From Lucinisca nassula (Eukaryota > Mollusca > Bivalvia > Lucinida > Lucinidae), in contig OY757024.1 in assembly GCA_963580285.1 (NCBI GenBank), positions 125,116,045 through 125,180,044 on the forward strand: DNA of 64,000 nucleotides. The letters run 5' to 3'. Both the position numbers and the translations under genes were made by a program. Positions 62,572 to 64,000 of this stretch are shown piece by piece. The first letter of the stretch is position 1, and every line of letters begins with the position of its first letter. The notes under the pieces are model-generated. The model did no database searches and had not been told where the DNA came from. It saw only the letters and a list, made by a program, of their open reading frames with translations.

Positions 62572-64000
62572 ATGGCTAATGTCACTTACTTGAAAGGTAT
62601 CAGAACGAGATACAGGAATTTCCTAGAAAAGGAAATACAAAATGCCACTGCCATTTTGCGTTCTGACTTTGAATCTGCAAGAATGGAACTGTTGATTGAG
62701 TCAGTAGGTAAATGTGTTGCAAAACTGCAAACGTACTCAGAGAAAGTTGAAACTCAAACAGAAAAATTGTGTAGTGCTCTCGACGAGGGTGAATCTGAGT
62801 TTATGGAAAATATTCTTGAACAAGATAGTCAATTATGTGCTGAAGCTACGGAATACTATATTGATCTAAAGCAATTAAAAACAAAATTAAATGAAAAGAA
62901 GGAAACTGATCTAGATTCAAGTAAATCGTCTGTGAAGACAGATCCTGAACAGCTTGCAGATATGCAAAGTCTCATACTAAATCAAATGAAACATCAGCAG
63001 GAATTTCTTGAGCAGCAACTAAAACTGAAAGAACAAGAAAGTAAAAATGCACTTGAAAAAGCAAGCTCAGTAAAGTTGCCAAAGATAGATATAGTGTCAT
63101 ATAGTGGCGATAGGCTAAAATGGAATGAATTCTGGGACTCTTTTGAATGTACGGTACACATAAATTCAAACTTATCAAATATAGAAAAGTTTAGTTACCT
63201 TAAAAGTAAGTTGTCTGGAGAAGCAGCTCGTGCAGTGTCTGGTTTAGCCTTATCAAACGAAAATTATGCAGTTGCCATTGCTTCATTGAAGGAAAGGTTT
63301 GGAAATAGCCAAGAAGTCATTGATTGTCATTATAATGAAATGATTAGTCTGCAAACAGCAAATAATACTACTCACAGCTTAAGGTTATTTCTAGATAAAG
63401 TCCAGAGACATTTACGCAGTCTTGAAGTGTTGAAGCAGAACATCAATCAAGATGTCTTTGTTTCAATGATCAAGGCTAAGTTGCCACAGGCAGTGCTTCT
63501 GCAGCTTGAAATAATGAATGGAGCAAAAAACAAATGGAGTACTGTAAAGTTAATAGAGACGTTATGTGATTATATTTTTGCACGTGAAAAGAGTGAAATA
63601 AAATCAAATCAGGTGGAATCAAATTCAAACTCAGCTGGTGCAAATCACAAAGCAACAAATAATCATGAACGGAGTCGTGGTAATAAAAGGGTTGATTTTC
63701 ATTCTAAGAATGATAAACGTGCCCCATTTCAAGTATCCTCGGCAGAGGCTTTTGTAGCAGGTACAAAAGAGGTGTCAGTGAAACCTTACTTTGATAAGTG
63801 TAGATACTGCGAAAACAAACACTGGAGTGACGAATGTCCGACCTATAAAACTGTGAAAGAAAGAAAACAGCAGCTGAAAGATAGCTGCTTCAAGTGTTTG
63901 AAAACAGGTCACCTAGCCAAAGAATGTAAACGGAGCAAAGTATGTGTACATTGTGGCGAAGTCAACGCACACCATAGAAGCTTATGCCCGAAAAAGTTCA
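62572..64000 (+). CDS. BEL/Pao-like gag (start of polyprotein), runs off the window
   Basis: Gag packages the element RNA in cytoplasmic particles. The ATG at 62572, 44 bases after the primer-binding site, opens a frame with no stop for 476 codons to the window edge. Residues about 1-165 are charged and probably helical or coiled-coil (EKEIQNATAILRSDFESA). A DUF1759-type gag domain begins near residue 167: VKLPKIDIVSYSGDRLKWNE, then FWDSFECTVH and a YLKSKLSGEAARAVSG stretch, followed by FGNSQEVIDCHY. The nucleic-acid-binding end has three zinc-knuckle-like clusters: CX2CX3HX4C from residue 410, CX2CX4HX4C from 439 and CX2CX5HX4C from 458. Protease, reverse transcriptase and integrase would follow beyond the edge. 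No lesion is seen, so this may be a recent copy. The spacing and DUF1759-like phrase favour BEL/Pao over Gypsy or Copia. Confidence 0.85.
   Translation, partial: MANVTYLKGIRTRYRNFLEKEIQNATAILRSDFESARMELLIESVGKCVAKLQTYSEKVETQTEKLCSALDEGESEFMENILEQDSQLCAEATEYYIDLKQLKTKLNEKKETDLDSSKSSVKTDPEQLADMQSLILNQMKHQQEFLEQQLKLKEQESKNALEKASSVKLPKIDIVSYSGDRLKWNEFWDSFECTVHINSNLSNIEKFSYLKSKLSGEAARAVSGLALSNENYAVAIASLKERFGNSQEVIDCHYNEMISLQTANNTTHSLRLFLDKVQRHLRSLEVLKQNINQDVFVSMIKAKLPQAVLLQLEIMNGAKNKWSTVKLIETLCDYIFAREKSEIKSNQVESNSNSAGANHKATNNHERSRGNKRVDFHSKNDKRAPFQVSSAEAFVAGTKEVSVKPYFDKCRYCENKHWSDECPTYKTVKERKQQLKDSCFKCLKTGHLAKECKRSKVCVHCGEVNAHHRSLCPKKF

Noticed and set aside
62972..63178. Minus-strand frames inside the gag region (also 63476-63658)
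   Set aside because: They are antisense to a long conserved frame and have no motif.

Overview
The window is metazoan genomic DNA, AT-rich, with no host gene that I can recognise. It is almost entirely a mosaic of transposable elements and repeats. Several signs point to a mollusc, probably a bivalve: tRNA-headed SINEs whose 3' ends read as a GACGTTAAAC-like motif plus (CAAA)n, long irregular arrays built around a 'ggtcaaaggtcaaggtc' type text, mariner and Tc1 elements, and a BEL/Pao retrotransposon. The bivalve assignment is inference from repeat style, not from a marker gene.

Family names are mine. SINE-1 to SINE-5 are five short retroposon families, several with target-site duplications (TSDs) I could read. 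Fold-C and Fold-D are about 280-300 bp elements with inverted CATYACG/CGTRATG ends and a central GAACCGCCTC/GAGGCGGTTC palindrome. Rep-B is a 261-bp tandem cassette. Rep-E is a 300-650 bp repeat. Hp-F is a 50-80 bp hairpin repeat. MITE-G, -J, -M, -N and -Q are small inverted-repeat elements. T1 to T5 are degenerate tandem arrays.

Layout. 0-11 kb: Fold-C/D copies, SINE-2 copies and a 3.0-kb foldback-like element (2411-5440) whose inverted ends are GGCCGAGGTGTC minisatellites flanked by a 9-bp TSD. 11.3-12.6 kb: a decayed DD34D mariner. 13-25 kb: Rep-E, Rep-B, nested Fold elements and several perfect hairpins. 25.7-30.2 kb: two tandem arrays, one interrupted by a broken LINE with an embedded PHD-like finger, the other by a Tc1 element with intact 32-bp inverted ends but a dead transposase. 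31-34 kb: SINE-4 with a GATA tail and a second broken mariner on the minus strand. 34-48 kb: dense SINE-2, Rep-B, Rep-E and Fold copies with readable nesting order. 48.4-51.3 kb: two adjacent tandem arrays. 54-59 kb: SINE-4 composite, a minus-strand LINE reverse transcriptase fragment, more Fold elements. 60.15-62.1 kb: a tandem array bounded by 12-bp inverted repeats. 62.2 kb to the end: the 5' LTR, primer-binding site and open gag of a BEL/Pao-like element running out of the window.

The only uninterrupted long reading frame is the BEL/Pao gag (62572 to the window end). All other coding regions are transposon remnants with stops or frameshifts. No rRNA gene, functional tRNA gene or CRISPR array was found.
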